Source: Symsagittifera roscoffensis (lineage: Eukaryota; Xenacoelomorpha; Acoela; Convolutidae). Taken from it: a DNA stretch of 64,000 nt. The stretch is from the NCBI RefSeq assembly GCF_963678635.1, contig NW_026971224.1, positions 1-64,000 on the forward strand. Reading direction: 5' to 3'. Below are positions 10,500 to 21,719 of this stretch, piece by piece (positions within the stretch are counted from its first letter, which is position 1; every line of letters begins with the position of its first letter). The position numbers and the translations under genes were made by a program. The notes beneath the pieces were generated by a model that was not told where the DNA came from, did no database searches, and saw only the letters and a program-made list of their open reading frames with translations.

Positions 10500-11389
10500 A
10501 ATTGGTTGGTTGAAACTGAAGTGAGCATTCAAAAGCAATTTGCTTCTCGAATGATTTTTATTTTCTTCATTTAGTGAGTGTGGTCGAATTGCTGATTGAT
10601 TTTTGAGAAGTGGGTTGGATTTGAGGAGGTTTGGGTGAAAGGAAGTCTGGAGTTTTGGGTAAAATGTTTGAAATTCTTTCTTCTTTTTTTGTTTCTATGG
10701 TGATTAGAGGTTTTAAGAGTGAGGTTGTCTATGGACTGGGCTTTCTTATGATTTCATTTTGATTGTAGGCTTTTTTCGTTTTTGTTTTGGTTACTTTTGG
10801 GGATTCAAATTCCATCAGTTTTGTTATTTCTTCAAGTGGTTGATAGAAGGGAGTTGCAACTTTGTTTCGATGTTTAATTAAGTTGTCAAATAAAAAAGCA
10901 TAGCTTATTTTTGGTCTGGAGGTCATACAGCTGGAGCTACAGGTCTAATTCAAATAAGTGTTATGTTGGCTATTAATAGCAGTGGTTTGGAGAAACTTTA
11001 AGAGTTTATTAATTATATTGAAGGTTGTTAGAATTCCACTTTCTTTGATAATTTTTATTGGCGAAAAAATTTTATAATCTTTTTATAGTTGATTTCGGAG
11101 TCAGGATGACTGCTTCTGTTGAAATTTTTTTTCGTTGTGTTTTATTCTGGTAATGTAATTTTTAATTGGTTCTTTGTTTGTCAGCTGTTTTCTTAGGTGT
11201 TTTTCTGATAGAGTTTTTGTTTTAGGGTTGGGAGGTTGTGGAAATGTATTTTGAATTTCCAATATTTGTGGTTCCTTACTATTCTGTGGGGTTACATCAA
11301 AAGGTAGTCCTGTAAATGAATTTTATGGAGTAAGCTTTTGAGAAAAAAAATTATTAATTTTTATGCTGGATTAATTCCTTTTTATTTGA
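10500..11389 (-). pseudogene. pol 3' tail, copy 3
   Basis: Minus-strand homologue of the other tails (HPDSEINYKK segment at about 11,100), here correctly placed 3' of the only integrase core. It then abuts gag sequence at 10.49 kb without any LTR or env, another recombination joint. The part from 10,862 is repeated at 18,774-19,330. The 65-codon minus frame at 10,729-10,926 is compositionally K/T/P-rich and not otherwise recognisable. Confidence 0.55.
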
Positions 11390-12210
11390 ATGTCACATCT
11401 CTGGGTGGTTTTCGATGATTTCATGCGTTTTTTTTGATGGGTTGTAATTTTTTTAAAAATTTTTTTGTATAGTAAAGTTTAGAGCTAGTACAAATGTAAC
11501 TATTTTTAAGTCTGAACCAGATGTAATACGTGAGTTTTTTTTGTTTTGGCTGTTTTGTGTTTGTATTTATTTTTTGCAATCTTCCGACAGATTTTTTTAA
11601 AACTTTTATCCCTGTTCGAAATCCAATCTGTGTACCAGAAGCTATTTTAAATTTTGTGGGTGATGAAAAGGATCTTCATCATTAGTTTGAGGTGCTAAAG
11701 GGTAGTAAAACTGCTTTTGGTTAGTTGGCAAGGTGTTCCTGAATTTTAAAATGATTTTGACTTGAAAATTAATTTTTTTGTAATATTTGGTTGAGACCAT
11801 TCCAAAAGGTGATAATCCAAAGTTGTTATGATTTGAGAGTTGTGTGCAAAATAAAAAAAAACTTTTCATCCGTTGACCATTCACATACTTTTTATCATCG
11901 CCATTAATTAGACCTCTTGTAATGAATGGTTCCTATTTTCAACTAGTCCATTTGTTTTTTAGGGCATGTGAGGTTCGAGGTTTGTCTTTGATGTTTTAGA
12001 ATTGACATAATGTGATTATTTCCTTGTTTATAAAATCTGTTCCGTTGTCTGTAACAGCGACATCGATTAATCCGAGTTTTGCTATTCAATGTTCACAGAG
12101 TTTTGTGAATGCATAATAGGCATTACAATAAGGTACAGAGATTAATGCTTTGTAATGTGTAAATGCGCCTCCAATGAGGCAAACAAATTGGTTGTTTTGG
12201 CAAAAGTGTG
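11390..12210 (-). pseudogene. Integrase catalytic core and C-terminal part (DDE family)
   Basis: Integrase inserts the element cDNA into the host genome. A continuous minus frame at about 12,000-12,205 reads FVCLIGGAFTHYKALISVPY, CNAYYAFTKLCEH, a stop in place of Trp, IAKLGLIDVAV, then TDNGTDFINKEIITLC. DNGTDF (12,032-12,049) is the second catalytic Asp region of retroelement integrases. Next comes KPRTSHALKNKW, where the NGLVE-type Glu motif has decayed. The 80-codon frame at 11,642-11,884 continues with LSPFGMVSTK and NDEDPFHHPQNLK, and at 11,500-11,640 the minus strand reads KFKIASGTQIGFRTG. No HHCC zinc-binding domain is seen upstream. It is the only core in the window. Confidence 0.85.
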
Positions 12211-12239
12211 AAATGTTCTAATAAGTTTTTTAAGTATCA

Positions 12240-12690
12240 GAATTTATAGTTTTTTCTTTGTTTGTCAGATATTTCTTGAAGGTTTTTCAAACACTTTTTT
12301 CGTCTTGAGATTCGTAAGTTGCGGAAATGTATTTGGAGTTTCCGATATTTGTGGTTTTTTACTATTTTTTGGTGTTACATCAATTTGTAGTGTTGTAAAT
12401 GAATATACTTTGGTAAGCTCGCAAAGAGCTTTTTTGGGGAAAAATTCTAAAAATTTATTTTATGTTGGATTATTTCCTTTTCAATTGGATGTCACATCTG
12501 TGGGTTTCGCGATTCTTTCATAAGGTTCTTTTTTGTTGGGTTGATTATTTTTTTAAGATTTTTTGTTTTGTTCAGTTTGAAGTTTTGTTCAGTTTGAAGT
12601 ACAAATTTTCCTCTTTTTAGGTCTCATGATTATAAAAGATTGTAATGATTGTTTTGGCAATCTAAGTGAAGTGGGAAATTTCTAAGATAG
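12240..12690 (-). pseudogene. pol 3' tail, copy 4 (short)
   Basis: A partial tail copy placed upstream (minus sense) of the integrase core and directly downstream of RNase H copy 3. Its natural position is after the core, so the order is scrambled. It repeats the region opposite 5,774-5,986 and 7,330-7,662, including the same frame-breaking positions. Confidence 0.55.
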
Positions 12691-12699
12691 TTTTTTTGT

Positions 12700-13470
12700 A
12701 TCAGAAACAACGTTGATTGGATATTTACCATGTAGTCGTGGTGATGTTTCGTCTTTAGCGAGATGAAAAATTATTTTTGTGGTTTTTCCACAGCTGATTT
12801 TCTTGTTATTAGTTCTGGTGGTGTATTTCGATTAATTGTGTCGGGTAACGCAAGGTTTTTGCCTGCTGTCCAAAATGTATGTAGGTTTCAAAGTTTCATT
12901 TGAAGAAATTAAAATCCATATAATTGTTGACCAGGATTGGATTATTGTGTAAATAGAAAAAAATTGGGTTTATGATCAGTAAATAGAACTGTTGGATGTT
13001 TTGATAAGAGGATTGAATTTTCATATTCTGTTAATGTATATAAGTTAGCTGTAATCTCTCTCATTAGTTTAGAGAGTCTTAGTTCTGCTTGAGTGAAAAG
13101 TCTTGAAACTGCTGATGTTGAAATTATATTGTTGATGCCTCGATTTGATTGCAAAAGTGCTGAGCCAATTCAAAATTAGAGGAGTCGCACATGGCATTTA
13201 ACGGTTGATAGGGATCAAAGATACTATTTGATATTTGTTCACTTAGGATTGTTTTGGTTTAATCAAAATAATTTTGATGTTTCAGGGTCCATTCAATTTT
13301 TTTTTGATGACGTAGTATGTTATAAAACGGCCGGAGGTATAATTGCATTTTTAAAACATACTTGCGTAAAAAGTTAGACTTTTTAATGAATTCTTGGATT
13401 TTGTTTTTGTTCGATGTTAGTTGAGTTTTTAAAACTGCATCTTCTTTCAATTTTGAGGGCGTTTTTGTTC
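12700..13470 (-). pseudogene. RT connection/RNase H remnant, copy 3
   Basis: The minus frame at 13,259-13,450 (63 codons) reads IQEFIKKSNFLRKYVLKMQL then YLRPFYNILRHQKK and EWTLKHQNYFD, typical of the thumb/connection segment that precedes RNase H in Ty3-like pol. The frame at 12,942-13,154 (70 codons) reads SRLFTQAELRLSKLMREI, YTLTEYENSILL, and FTDHKPNFFLFT. First Asp region broken by a frameshift. RT palm absent. Closest in sequence to copy 1. Confidence 0.85.
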
Positions 13471-13639
13471 TTCCTCCAAAGATATGTCAAAAATGTATTA
13501 TCTGAGTTTGTGTTTTTAGTTTTTTTGATTTGTAACTCACTATTTAGGCGTATACTTGTTGGTATTTAATTTGTATTCAATGGTATACCGAATATGTTGT
13601 GTTCAATTTCTAGTTATTGGAAAATTTGCGTTTAAAATC

Positions 13640-13893
13640 TAGTTATTCGAAGTGTTTTCGTAAAGGTATTTTTTTCCATAGTTTGTGTTGGTAATAGAGA
13701 AAACTAATTTTACCCATTTTTGAGCATGTTTTTAATAAGTGTTTTTTCCGTATCATTATGTCATGTATGGCTTCAAAGTGTATATGGTTTAATTGTATTT
13801 CTGAGCTTTCCGTATAAAAAGGGAAGGTTAGAATGTAGTGAATGGGTTTCATTCCATACGAATATTTATAAAAACTGATTCTGCTCCTGGTCA
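13640..13893 (-). pseudogene. Aspartic protease remnant, active site lost at a junction
   Basis: The minus frame at 13,643-13,936 and its shifted neighbours contain PGAESVFINI and ESSEIQLNHIHFEAIHDIMI then RKKHLLKTCSK, matching the other protease copies. The catalytic Asp-Ser is gone because the block starting at 13,894 (copy of 4,371) is joined right at that point. Downstream is RNase H copy 3, so RT fingers and palm are deleted here too. Confidence 0.65.
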
Positions 13894-15515
13894 GGGTATA
13901 CTGAATCGAATTCTTGTTAGGGTCCTTTTTCGCCATGGGCGAACTATTTGTCTTTCAATGGTGGTGGTTGGATTTTTTTTTGACTGTGCTGTCTTGTTCG
14001 GTTCAGATCTTGCTTTAATGATGAGTAGATTTTATATGTTGGTTCACATTGTGGTTCAATTAAAGGTGTATGGAGATGGGCTGGTATTAATGGTTCTGAT
14101 AGCGATGCATATCTTTCTTCAAAAGTATACAGTCTTTATATGGAGTAGATACTTGAGATTGATTTGTAGTAGATGTTGTTTGGATTTTTGAGGTGGGTTG
14201 GTTGGTAGATAATTTTTTTACCGTGGTAGGGTCAACAATTTTGATTTTTGAGTTTTTTTATTTGTTGATATTTTGATGAAAATTTACTTTCTTGATAATA
14301 TTCTTCTTCAAGATTAATAATATAACTTTTGCTAGTACAACGACTGTTTTTGCTGACTTGATGTATTTGTGAAGAGTCTGTATAAGGGAAGCTTCTAAAT
14401 TTAGAAATTAATCAAAAGTATCTTTTTTTTACCAATGAATTTTTGTTTCCTCTGGAAGAAAATTTATTTTTTATCGTACCCCGTTGGGTGGTCAGTGGTT
14501 TGGGAAAAAGAAAGGTAGGTTTAAATTAATTGATAAAAATTTGATAACTGTTAACAGAAAACTATTGTTAAGATTTCAAAAGGTCGCTTAATGCAAATGC
14601 AGAAATTGAAAATTTCTGGAAAAATTGAGAAAAAAATGGAAACAAAACATTTTAGAACTTGGTTGGTTGAGTTTGAAAGAAGCATTCGAAAAGAGATTTG
14701 CTTACTGAATGGTTTTTTTCCTTTATTGAGTGTGGTCGAAATCTTTTTTGGTTTTGAGAAATGGGTTGGTTATGAGGAGGTTTGGGTGAAGCGAAGTTTT
14801 TTCAATTGGAAGTCTTTCAGCTTTCAGTTTTGGCCTGGAAGTGTTTCAGCTGGAGTTATAGATCTAATTCAAGTTAGTGTTAAGTCGGCTTTTATTATCA
14901 GGTGTTGAGCGAACTGAGAAGGTCTCAAGTATTCTGATTGCTCCATCATCTGTGATTGTTTCTGAGAAATACAAATATAGAGAAGTTAAAGGTAGAACAT
15001 TGGAAGAAAGTGTCTACTTTGACTGATTTACAATCAATGATGAATAATAGTTATTTGGAAATCTTTTAAGAAATTATTAACTTTGTGGAAGGTTGCTGGA
15101 ATTCCACTTTGTTTAACATTTTAGATTGGGAAACAAAAAATTCATAAGATATTTCGGTTGAGTTCGGAGTCAGGATGACTGCTTTTGTTGAGTTTTTTTT
15201 TCGTTTTCGTTGTTACATTTTAATTGTGTAATTTATAGTTTTTTCTTTGTTTGTCAAATGTTTCTTAAAAGTTTTTGAAAAACAGTTTTGGTTTTGAGAT
15301 TCGTAGGTTGCGGAAATGTATTTGGAATTTCCGATATTTGTGGTTTATAACTATTTTGTGGTGTTACATCAATTTGTAGTGTTGTTAAGGAATAAACTTT
15401 GGTAAGCTCGCAAAGAGCTTTTTTGGGGAAAAATTCTAAAAAATTATTTTATGTTGGGTTATTTCCTTTTCAATTGGATGTGACATCTGTCGGTTTTGCA
15501 ATTACTTCATAAGGT
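13894..15515 (-). pseudogene. pol 3' tail and flank, copy 5 (duplicate of 4,371-5,990)
   Basis: Second copy of the 1.62-kb block. It contains the same minus-strand tail segments (about 14,600-15,500) and the same 600-base proximal part whose coding content I cannot name. The plus-strand open frames here (117 and 105 codons) are antisense to the retroelement frames and I do not regard them as genes. Confidence 0.65.
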
Positions 15516-15519
15516 TTTT

Positions 15520-16585
15520 TTATGATTGAAAATGTCTGGCAAAATTGAGAAAAAAATGGAAACAATAGTTTAAGAACTTGGTTGGTTGAGTTTGAAAGGA
15601 GCATTCGAAAAAAGATATGCTTACTGAATGGTTTTTTTCCGTTATTGAGTGTGGTCGAAATCTTTTTTGGTTTTGAGAAATGGGTTGGTTATGAGGAGGT
15701 TTGGGTGAAGCGAAGTTTTTCAACTGGAAGTCTTTCAGTTTTCAGTTTTGGCCTGGAAGTGTTTCAGCTGGAGTAATAGATCTAATTCAAGTTAGCGTTA
15801 ATCCGGCTATTAATATCAGGTGTTGAACGAACTGAGAAGGTCCCAAGTATTCTGATTGCTTCATCATCTGTGATTATTTCTGAGAAATAGAAATTTAGAA
15901 AAGTTAAAACTAGGGCATTGGAAGAAAGTGTCTACTTTGACTGATTTACAATCAATGATGATTAATAGTTATTTGGAAATCTTTCAGGAAATTATTAACC
16001 TTGTGGAAGGTTGCTGGAATTCCACTTTGTTTAACATTTTAGATTGGGAAACAAAAAATTTATAAGCTATTTTGGTTGATTTCGGAGTCAGGATGACTGC
16101 TTTTGTTGTGTTTTTTTTTCGTTTTCGGTGTTACATTTTAATTGTGTAATTAAAAGACTTTTCTTTTTTTGTCAGATATTTCTTAAAGGTTTTTCAAAAA
16201 CTGTTTTCGTTTTGAGATTCAAAGGTTGCGGAAATGTTTTTGGAATTTCCGATATTTGTGATTTATTACTATTTTGTGATGTAACACCAATTTGTAGTGT
16301 TGTAAATGAATATAATTTGGTAAGCTCGCAAAGAATTCTTTTGGGGAAAAATTCTAAAAAAAATTTTTATGTTGGATTATTTCCTTTTCAATTGGATGTC
16401 ACTTCTGTGGGTTTTTCGATTATTTCATAAGGTTCTTTTTTGATGGTTGATTCTTTTTTAAGATTTTTTTGTATTGTTCAGTTTGAAGTTAGTACACGTT
16501 TTCCTCTTTATAGATCTCATGATTATGGATGATTGTAATGATTGTTTTGGCAATCTAAGTAAAGTGGGAAGTTTTCTAATTTATT
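15520..16585 (-). pseudogene. pol 3' tail, copy 6
   Basis: Another copy of the tail lying head to tail with copy 5. The minus frame at 15,520-15,723 reads PKPPHNQPISQNQKRFRPHS, shared with copies 1 and 2. It follows RNase H copy 4 without an integrase core. Part of the 3.2-kb duplicated block. Confidence 0.6.
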
Positions 16586-16589
16586 TTTT

Positions 16590-17340
16590 TTTGTATCAGA
16601 GTCAACGTTGATTGCATATTTACAATGTAGTCGTGGTGATGTTTTGTCTTTAGCGAGATGCCAAATTTTTTGTGGTATTTCCACAGCTGACTTTCTTGTA
16701 ATTAGCTCTGGTGGTGTATTTCGATTAATTGTGTCGGGTAAAGCAAGGTTTTTGCCTGCTGTCCAAATTGTATGTAGGTTTCAATATTTCATTCTAAGTA
16801 ATTAAAATCCATTTAATTTTTGACTAGGGTTAGATTGTAGTGTAAATAGGAAAATAAAGGGTTTATGATCAGTAAAAATAACTATTGGATAGTTTGATAA
16901 GAGGATTGAATTTTCATCTTCTGTTAGTGTATATAATTCAGCTGTGTTTTCTTTTGTTAGTGTAGAGAGTCTTATTCGGCTTGTGTGAAAAAAGTATTTT
17001 GTTGATGCTTCGATGTGATTGCAAAAGTGCTGAGCCAATTCCAAATTCAGAGGAGTCGCACATGGCATTGAACGGTTAAGAGGGATCACGGTTAGTATTT
17101 GATATTTGTTCATTTCGGATTGTTTTGTTTTCATGAATATAATTTTGATGTTCCAGGTTTCATTGAAGTTTGTTTTTGATGACGTAGTAAGTTATAAAAT
17201 GGCCAGAGGTATAATTGCATTCTTTAAACATACTTGCGTAAAAAATATAACATTTCAATGAATTGATGGATTTTATTTTTGATCGATAGTTGTTGAATTT
17301 TAAAACTGGATCTTTTCTTGGTTTTGAGGGCGTTTTTGTT
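16590..17340 (-). pseudogene. RT connection/RNase H remnant, copy 4
   Basis: The minus frame at 16,802-17,134 (110 codons) reads LELAQHFCNHIEASTKYFFH, RIRLSTLTKENTAELYTLTE, DENSILLSNYPIV, and FTDHKPFIFLFTLQSNPSQK. It carries the catalytic-Glu and TDHKP regions, with a small deletion relative to copy 2 before the Glu region. The end (WTAGKNLA-type) continues near 16,740-16,780 in another frame. Confidence 0.85.
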
Positions 17341-17569
17341 CTTGCTCCAAAGATATGTCAAAAATGTCTAATCTGTTTATGTGTTTTTATTTTTGATTTG
17401 TAATTCACCAATTAGTAGAATAACTGTCGGTAAATAAATTGGATTCAGTGATATACCGAATATGATGTGTTTAATATCTAGTTGTTGGAATATTTGCTCG
17501 AAGCGTTTTATTAAAGGAATATTTTTTTACCATAGTTTGTGTTGGTAATAGAGAAAAATTTTTTGGTAA

Positions 17570-17865
17570 ATTTGTGTCTTGGGCTGTGGTAGTTTACTTG
17601 AGATTTTGGGAGGAGAAAGTTTTGGGTGTAGACTTTTAATTTCATTGCGTGTAGGAATAACAACAATGGTTGATTCTGCACCCCAAATCATTCAAAACAC
17701 TTTTCCAGGGTCGGGTGATTGGAAGTTTTTGCTTTTCGTGCTTTCCAGGCGTAGTGGAATTGTCCAAACTTTTTCTTTTTGTTTTGATGTTTTTTTGTTG
17801 TGTTATGGTATATGTTATTCGTATTGGAATTGGTTTCAACTATACGTGGGTTGCTGTGCGTGATC
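17570..17865 (-). pseudogene. Altered-site protease remnant, second copy
   Basis: Duplicate of 8,800-9,085, with the same LDNSTTPGKHEKQK frame and the same W-G-A-E in place of D-S-G-A-E. The identical active-site change shows that it arose before the 3.2-kb duplication. Confidence 0.55.
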
Positions 17866-17929
17866 TCTTGATTACTATTTAGTTCTTGGGGATCATCATG
17901 AAAAAATTTCGATTCAGATGCTATTTTAA

Positions 17930-18110
17930 ATTCAATTTATATTTCGAGCATGTTTTTAATAAGTGTTTTTACCGTATCGTTTTGTCATCTGTGGTTTCAA
18001 AAAGAATATGGTTCATTTGCAGTTCTGAGCTTTCAAAGAGCGGATTTCATTCCGTGTGAATGTTCATAAAAAGTTATTCTGCTCCTGAATCAGTGAAGGA
18101 ATCTAATTCA
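17930..18110 (-). pseudogene. Aspartic protease remnant, DSGAE active site
   Basis: The minus strand reads SFTDSGAE, a stop, LFMNIHTE; the active site lies at 18,077-18,091. Duplicate of 9,180-9,340 with an additional stop immediately after the active site. Confidence 0.7.
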
Positions 18111-18770
18111 GGATCTGGTGGTTGATGTTTTCGCTTCTTGGTTTTTCCAAAACAACGTTTTTCTGAGGTGGGGTTTTTTTGATGTTGTACAATGATATAT
18201 GTTACTCATTTTCTTATTTTATACCCTATGAGGGATGTTATCGATTTCGGTTAAGGTGTGAGTTAGGGTATTCGTTCTGATAACAATTCGAAACAGTTGG
18301 AATTTCATGTTCTTGTTCTTTTTTCATCATAGTAAAAACTAATGTGCTTGCGGTATCAATTTTATCCTCTAAAAATTTACAGTAAAAAAGACGCCGCTGC
18401 AATTCTTAAGTTTCCGTGTGATCTGTTCCTGATGGTTCTGGAGTTGTTTTGCTTGTAGTCTGTACTTGATTATTTTGTCGTTGATGCTTAGGTGTTTTAC
18501 ATCCTTAGTTAGAGCTTTGTCTATCTGTGATCTGTGTATTTTGAACTACCTCGATGTGATGATTGAGAATAGTTTCATGATATATTTTGATTATTCTTTT
18601 ACCTATGTCTAGAGTTTTCTCGGGATCTGATAATTTAATTTAAAATGAGCTGTTTTTGAGTTAATTTTGAGATCTTTTGTTTGAATAATTTCTAACACGG
18701 TTAATTGAAAAAATTGTAATGAGAATATTTTAAAAGTTTGTTGATTGATTATTCGAGTAGTTTTAGTTTT
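18111..18770 (-). pseudogene. gag C-terminal remnant, second copy
   Basis: Duplicate of 9,341-9,990, covering the K/Q/N-rich segment between knuckle and protease. The knuckle itself is missing because the block is fused at 18,770 to the sequence found at 10,862. No stop-free frame longer than a few dozen codons. Confidence 0.6.
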
Positions 18771-18774
18771 TAAT

Positions 18775-19650
18775 GTTTCGATGTTTAATTAAGTTGTCAA
18801 ATAAAAAAGCATAGCTTATTTTTGGTCTGGAGGTCATACAGCTGGAGCTACAGGTCTAATTCAAATAAGTGTTATGTTGGCTATTAATAGCAGTGGTTTG
18901 GAGAAACTTTAAGAGTTTATTAATTATATTGAAGGTTGTTAGAATTCCACTTTCTTTAATAATTTTTATTGGCGAAAAAAAATTATAATCTTTTTATAGT
19001 TGATTTCGGAGTCGGGATGACTGCTTCTGTTGAAATTTTTTTTTGTTGTGTTTTATTCTGGTTATGTAATTTTTAATTGGTTCTTTGTTTGTCAGCTGTT
19101 TTCTTAGGTGTTTTTCTGATAGAGTTTTTGTTTTAGGGTTGGGAGTTTGCGGAAAAGTATTTTCAATTTCCAATATTTGTGGTTCCTTACTATTCTGTGG
19201 TGTTACATCAAAATGTAGTCCATGAAATGAATTTTGTGGAGTAAGCTCTTGAGAAAAAAAAATAATTCATTTTTATGCTGGATTATTTCCTTTTTATTTA
19301 GATGTCACATCTCTGGGTGGTTTTCGATGATTTCATGCGTTTTGTTTGATGGGTTGTAATTTTTTTAAAGTTTTTTTTGCATAGTAAAGTTTGGAGCTAG
19401 TACAAATGTAACTATTTTTAGGTCTGAAACAGGTGTAATACGTGAGTTTTTTTTTGTTTTGGCTGTTTTGTGTTTGTATTTATTTTTTGCAATCTTCTGA
19501 TAGATTTTTTAAAAACTTTTATCCCTATTTGAAATCCAATCTGTGTACCAGAAGCTATTTTAAATTTTGTGGGTGATGAAAAGGATCTTCATCATTAGTT
19601 TGAGGTGTTAAATGGTACTAAAACTGTTTTTGGTTAGTTGGCAAGGCAAT
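18775..19650 (-). pseudogene. Integrase C-terminal region and pol tail, copy 7
   Basis: Matches 10,862-11,710 at high identity. The minus strand contains KFKIASGTQIGF (about 19,540) and the HPDSEIN region, but the catalytic core is absent: at 19,650 the sequence jumps into RNase H copy 5. The deletion therefore removed the HHCC domain, the core and part of the spacer. Confidence 0.65.
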
Positions 19651-19664
19651 TTTTTAAGTATCAG

Positions 19665-20470
19665 AGTCAATGTTGACTGCATGTTTACAACCTAGTCGTG
19701 GTGATGTTTCGTGTTTAGCGAGAGAAAAAACTATTTTCTGTGGTATTTCCGAAGTTGGTTTCCGAGTAAACAGTACCGGAGGTGTCTTTCGCTTAAGTGT
19801 GTCTGGTGAAGTAAGATTTTTGCCCGCTGTCCAAACTATTTGCAGGTTTCAAAAATTTATTAAACCAAATTAAAAATCATACAATTTTCAATTAGAATTA
19901 GAGTTTTGAATAAATAGAAAAATAATGGGTTTTTTGTCAGCAAAAAGAACTGCTGGATGTTTCAAAAAAGTTTTGAAAGATCATGTTCTGTTAATGTATA
20001 TAAAATAGCTGTATTTTCTCTCATAAGTGTAGAAAGTCTTAGTTCTGCTTGTGTAAAAAGTCTTGAAATTGCTGATTTTGAAAGCATTCTGTTGATGCCT
20101 CGATGTGATTGCAAAAGTGTTGTGCCAATTCCAAAGTAAGAGGCGTCGGATATGGCATAGGCGTCGGAGATGGCATGTGATCAGGGATAGTATTTGATAT
20201 TTGTTCAGTTAGAAGTGTTTTGATTTCATCAGAACGTTTTTGATGTTCCGGTGTCCATTCGTGTTTTTTTTGATGACGTAAATTGTTATAAAATAGCCGG
20301 AGGTATAATTGCATTTTTTAAACATACTTGCGTAAAAAATTAACAATTCAATGATTTTTTGGATTTTTTTTGTTTGATGGTGATTGAGTTTTCGAAACTG
20401 CATCTTTTCTTGAGTGTTCTTCCTTCAAAGAATCTATTTGGCTTTTTTGTTCTTCCTTCGTGAATATGTC
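19665..20470 (-). pseudogene. RT connection/RNase H remnant, copy 5 (most divergent)
   Basis: The minus frame at 20,039-20,314 (91 codons) reads QLYLRLFYNNLRHQKKHEWT then PEHQKRSDEIKTLLTEQISN and LELAQHFCNHIEASTECFQN; the TDHKP site has decayed (ADKKP near 19,930-19,945). The end is recognisable from WTAGKN and RNTPP-type residues near 19,780-19,830. The frame at 20,209-20,403 (64 codons) overlaps the connection in another frame. Divergence from copies 1-4 suggests an older insertion. Confidence 0.75.
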
Positions 20471-21409
20471 CAAGACTTTTTACATGGGTAAAGAAAAATC
20501 GAGATTTATTGGGATCTGTTTTTAGGTATCGCTTTAGTAAAATTTAATGATATGTATCTAAAAATCTAAACAATTCTTGTTTTATTTGTGAGTGAATGAG
20601 AAAAAATGTTTAATCTGTGATTTGATTGCATGCGCTCTTCAAGTCCGCTTTTGTATTTTGTATAGTTTTTTTTCTAATCATTTTTGTGGGTTTTACTTTT
20701 TTGATTTTTCGCGCAAATTGCATTTGGATTCGTCATTTAGAAGTGTTACATATCGTGCATCTAATACTATTTTAAGGGACTCGTGTTTTGCGAGGGTAGT
20801 AACTGTGTTGATTAACATATTCTCCTTGATTGTTGTCCTTTATTTACTGATGAAATAATTTCGATTTGTTCAAGGATTTCTAAAAAACTAGTCATTTTAT
20901 CTTGTAAACGTTTTGAAATTTTACTTCAGCGTTGTTTCTTGAAAACTAAGTCTGGCTTAAATGGAAAAGGTAGTGATGAACTTATCTTTCAGATTTTAAT
21001 TTTCAAGGTTGCGTAATCCGTAAGTTGTTTTAATAAAAAACTGCTTAATGTTCAAACTTGTTGATTTTTTTGGGAGTGTTAAAAACTAAACATTGTTAAA
21101 AATCATTAGTATTCAGTTGTGTACTTTGAAGTTTTAAAACTATGTTTGAAATAAGGTGTTTCTCTAAAGTAACCTTTGTTTCGTTTGGCTTTATGATTTT
21201 GTTATAAGTATTTCCTCGATTATATTTGTAGTTGGCGAATATCCGAGAGTTTTAAACTATTATCAACTCTTTATGCTCTTTCCTGAGTGGGTTACAATGC
21301 TGCGTTTGTTTTACAAAACCCTAACTGTCCTAATGTTAGGTTGCTTCTGTATGGAGATGTTTCGTATTTATGTAATGCAATTACTTCTGTATTTGTTTTT
21401 TTGCTTGTT
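20471..21409. other. No gene recognised between RNase H and protease
   Basis: The RT fingers and palm should lie here on the minus strand, but I could not find a YxDD-type motif or a convincing RT frame. The 88-codon plus frame (20,592-20,858) is hydrophobic and antisense; I do not consider it a gene. Confidence 0.4.
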
Positions 21410-21715
21410 TTATGGATGACATCGTAATTCTAAAGAATTTTTGAATTGGTCTAAATTTAAGATCGGACAAAACTGTTGAGTATTTTGAACATTATTATAT
21501 TGATGAATTTGGTTGACTGAGAAATCATACACGTTCCAGTTAATATCTTTTGTTGTTGGTTGTAGATCTCTGGTTTCACATGTATATGATTTAATTGTAA
21601 TTCTGAGGTTTCCGTTTGAGAAGAGAAGCTTAGAATATAGTGAGCGGATTTCATTCCAAACGAATATCAAAAAAATTATTTCTGCTCCTGAATCAGTAAA
21701 AATTCATATCAAGAT
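21410..21715 (-). pseudogene. Aspartic protease remnant, best preserved copy
   Basis: The minus strand reads FTDSGAEIIFLIFVWNEIRS then LYSKLLFSNGNLRITIKSYT, continuing in one frame of 86 codons. The active-site Asp-Ser-Gly-Ala-Glu lies at 21,680-21,694. The Trp-Asn-Glu-Ile after the active site is intact here and explains the TGA stops in the other copies. Upstream is gag C-terminal sequence (LDNSTS-type); downstream RT is lost. Confidence 0.8.
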
Positions 21716-21719
21716 CTGC

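Noticed and set aside
13838-14191. 117-codon plus-strand hydrophobic frame, also at 4,378
   Set aside because: Conserved only because the block was duplicated recently; starts inside an antisense protease remnant; no family resemblance.
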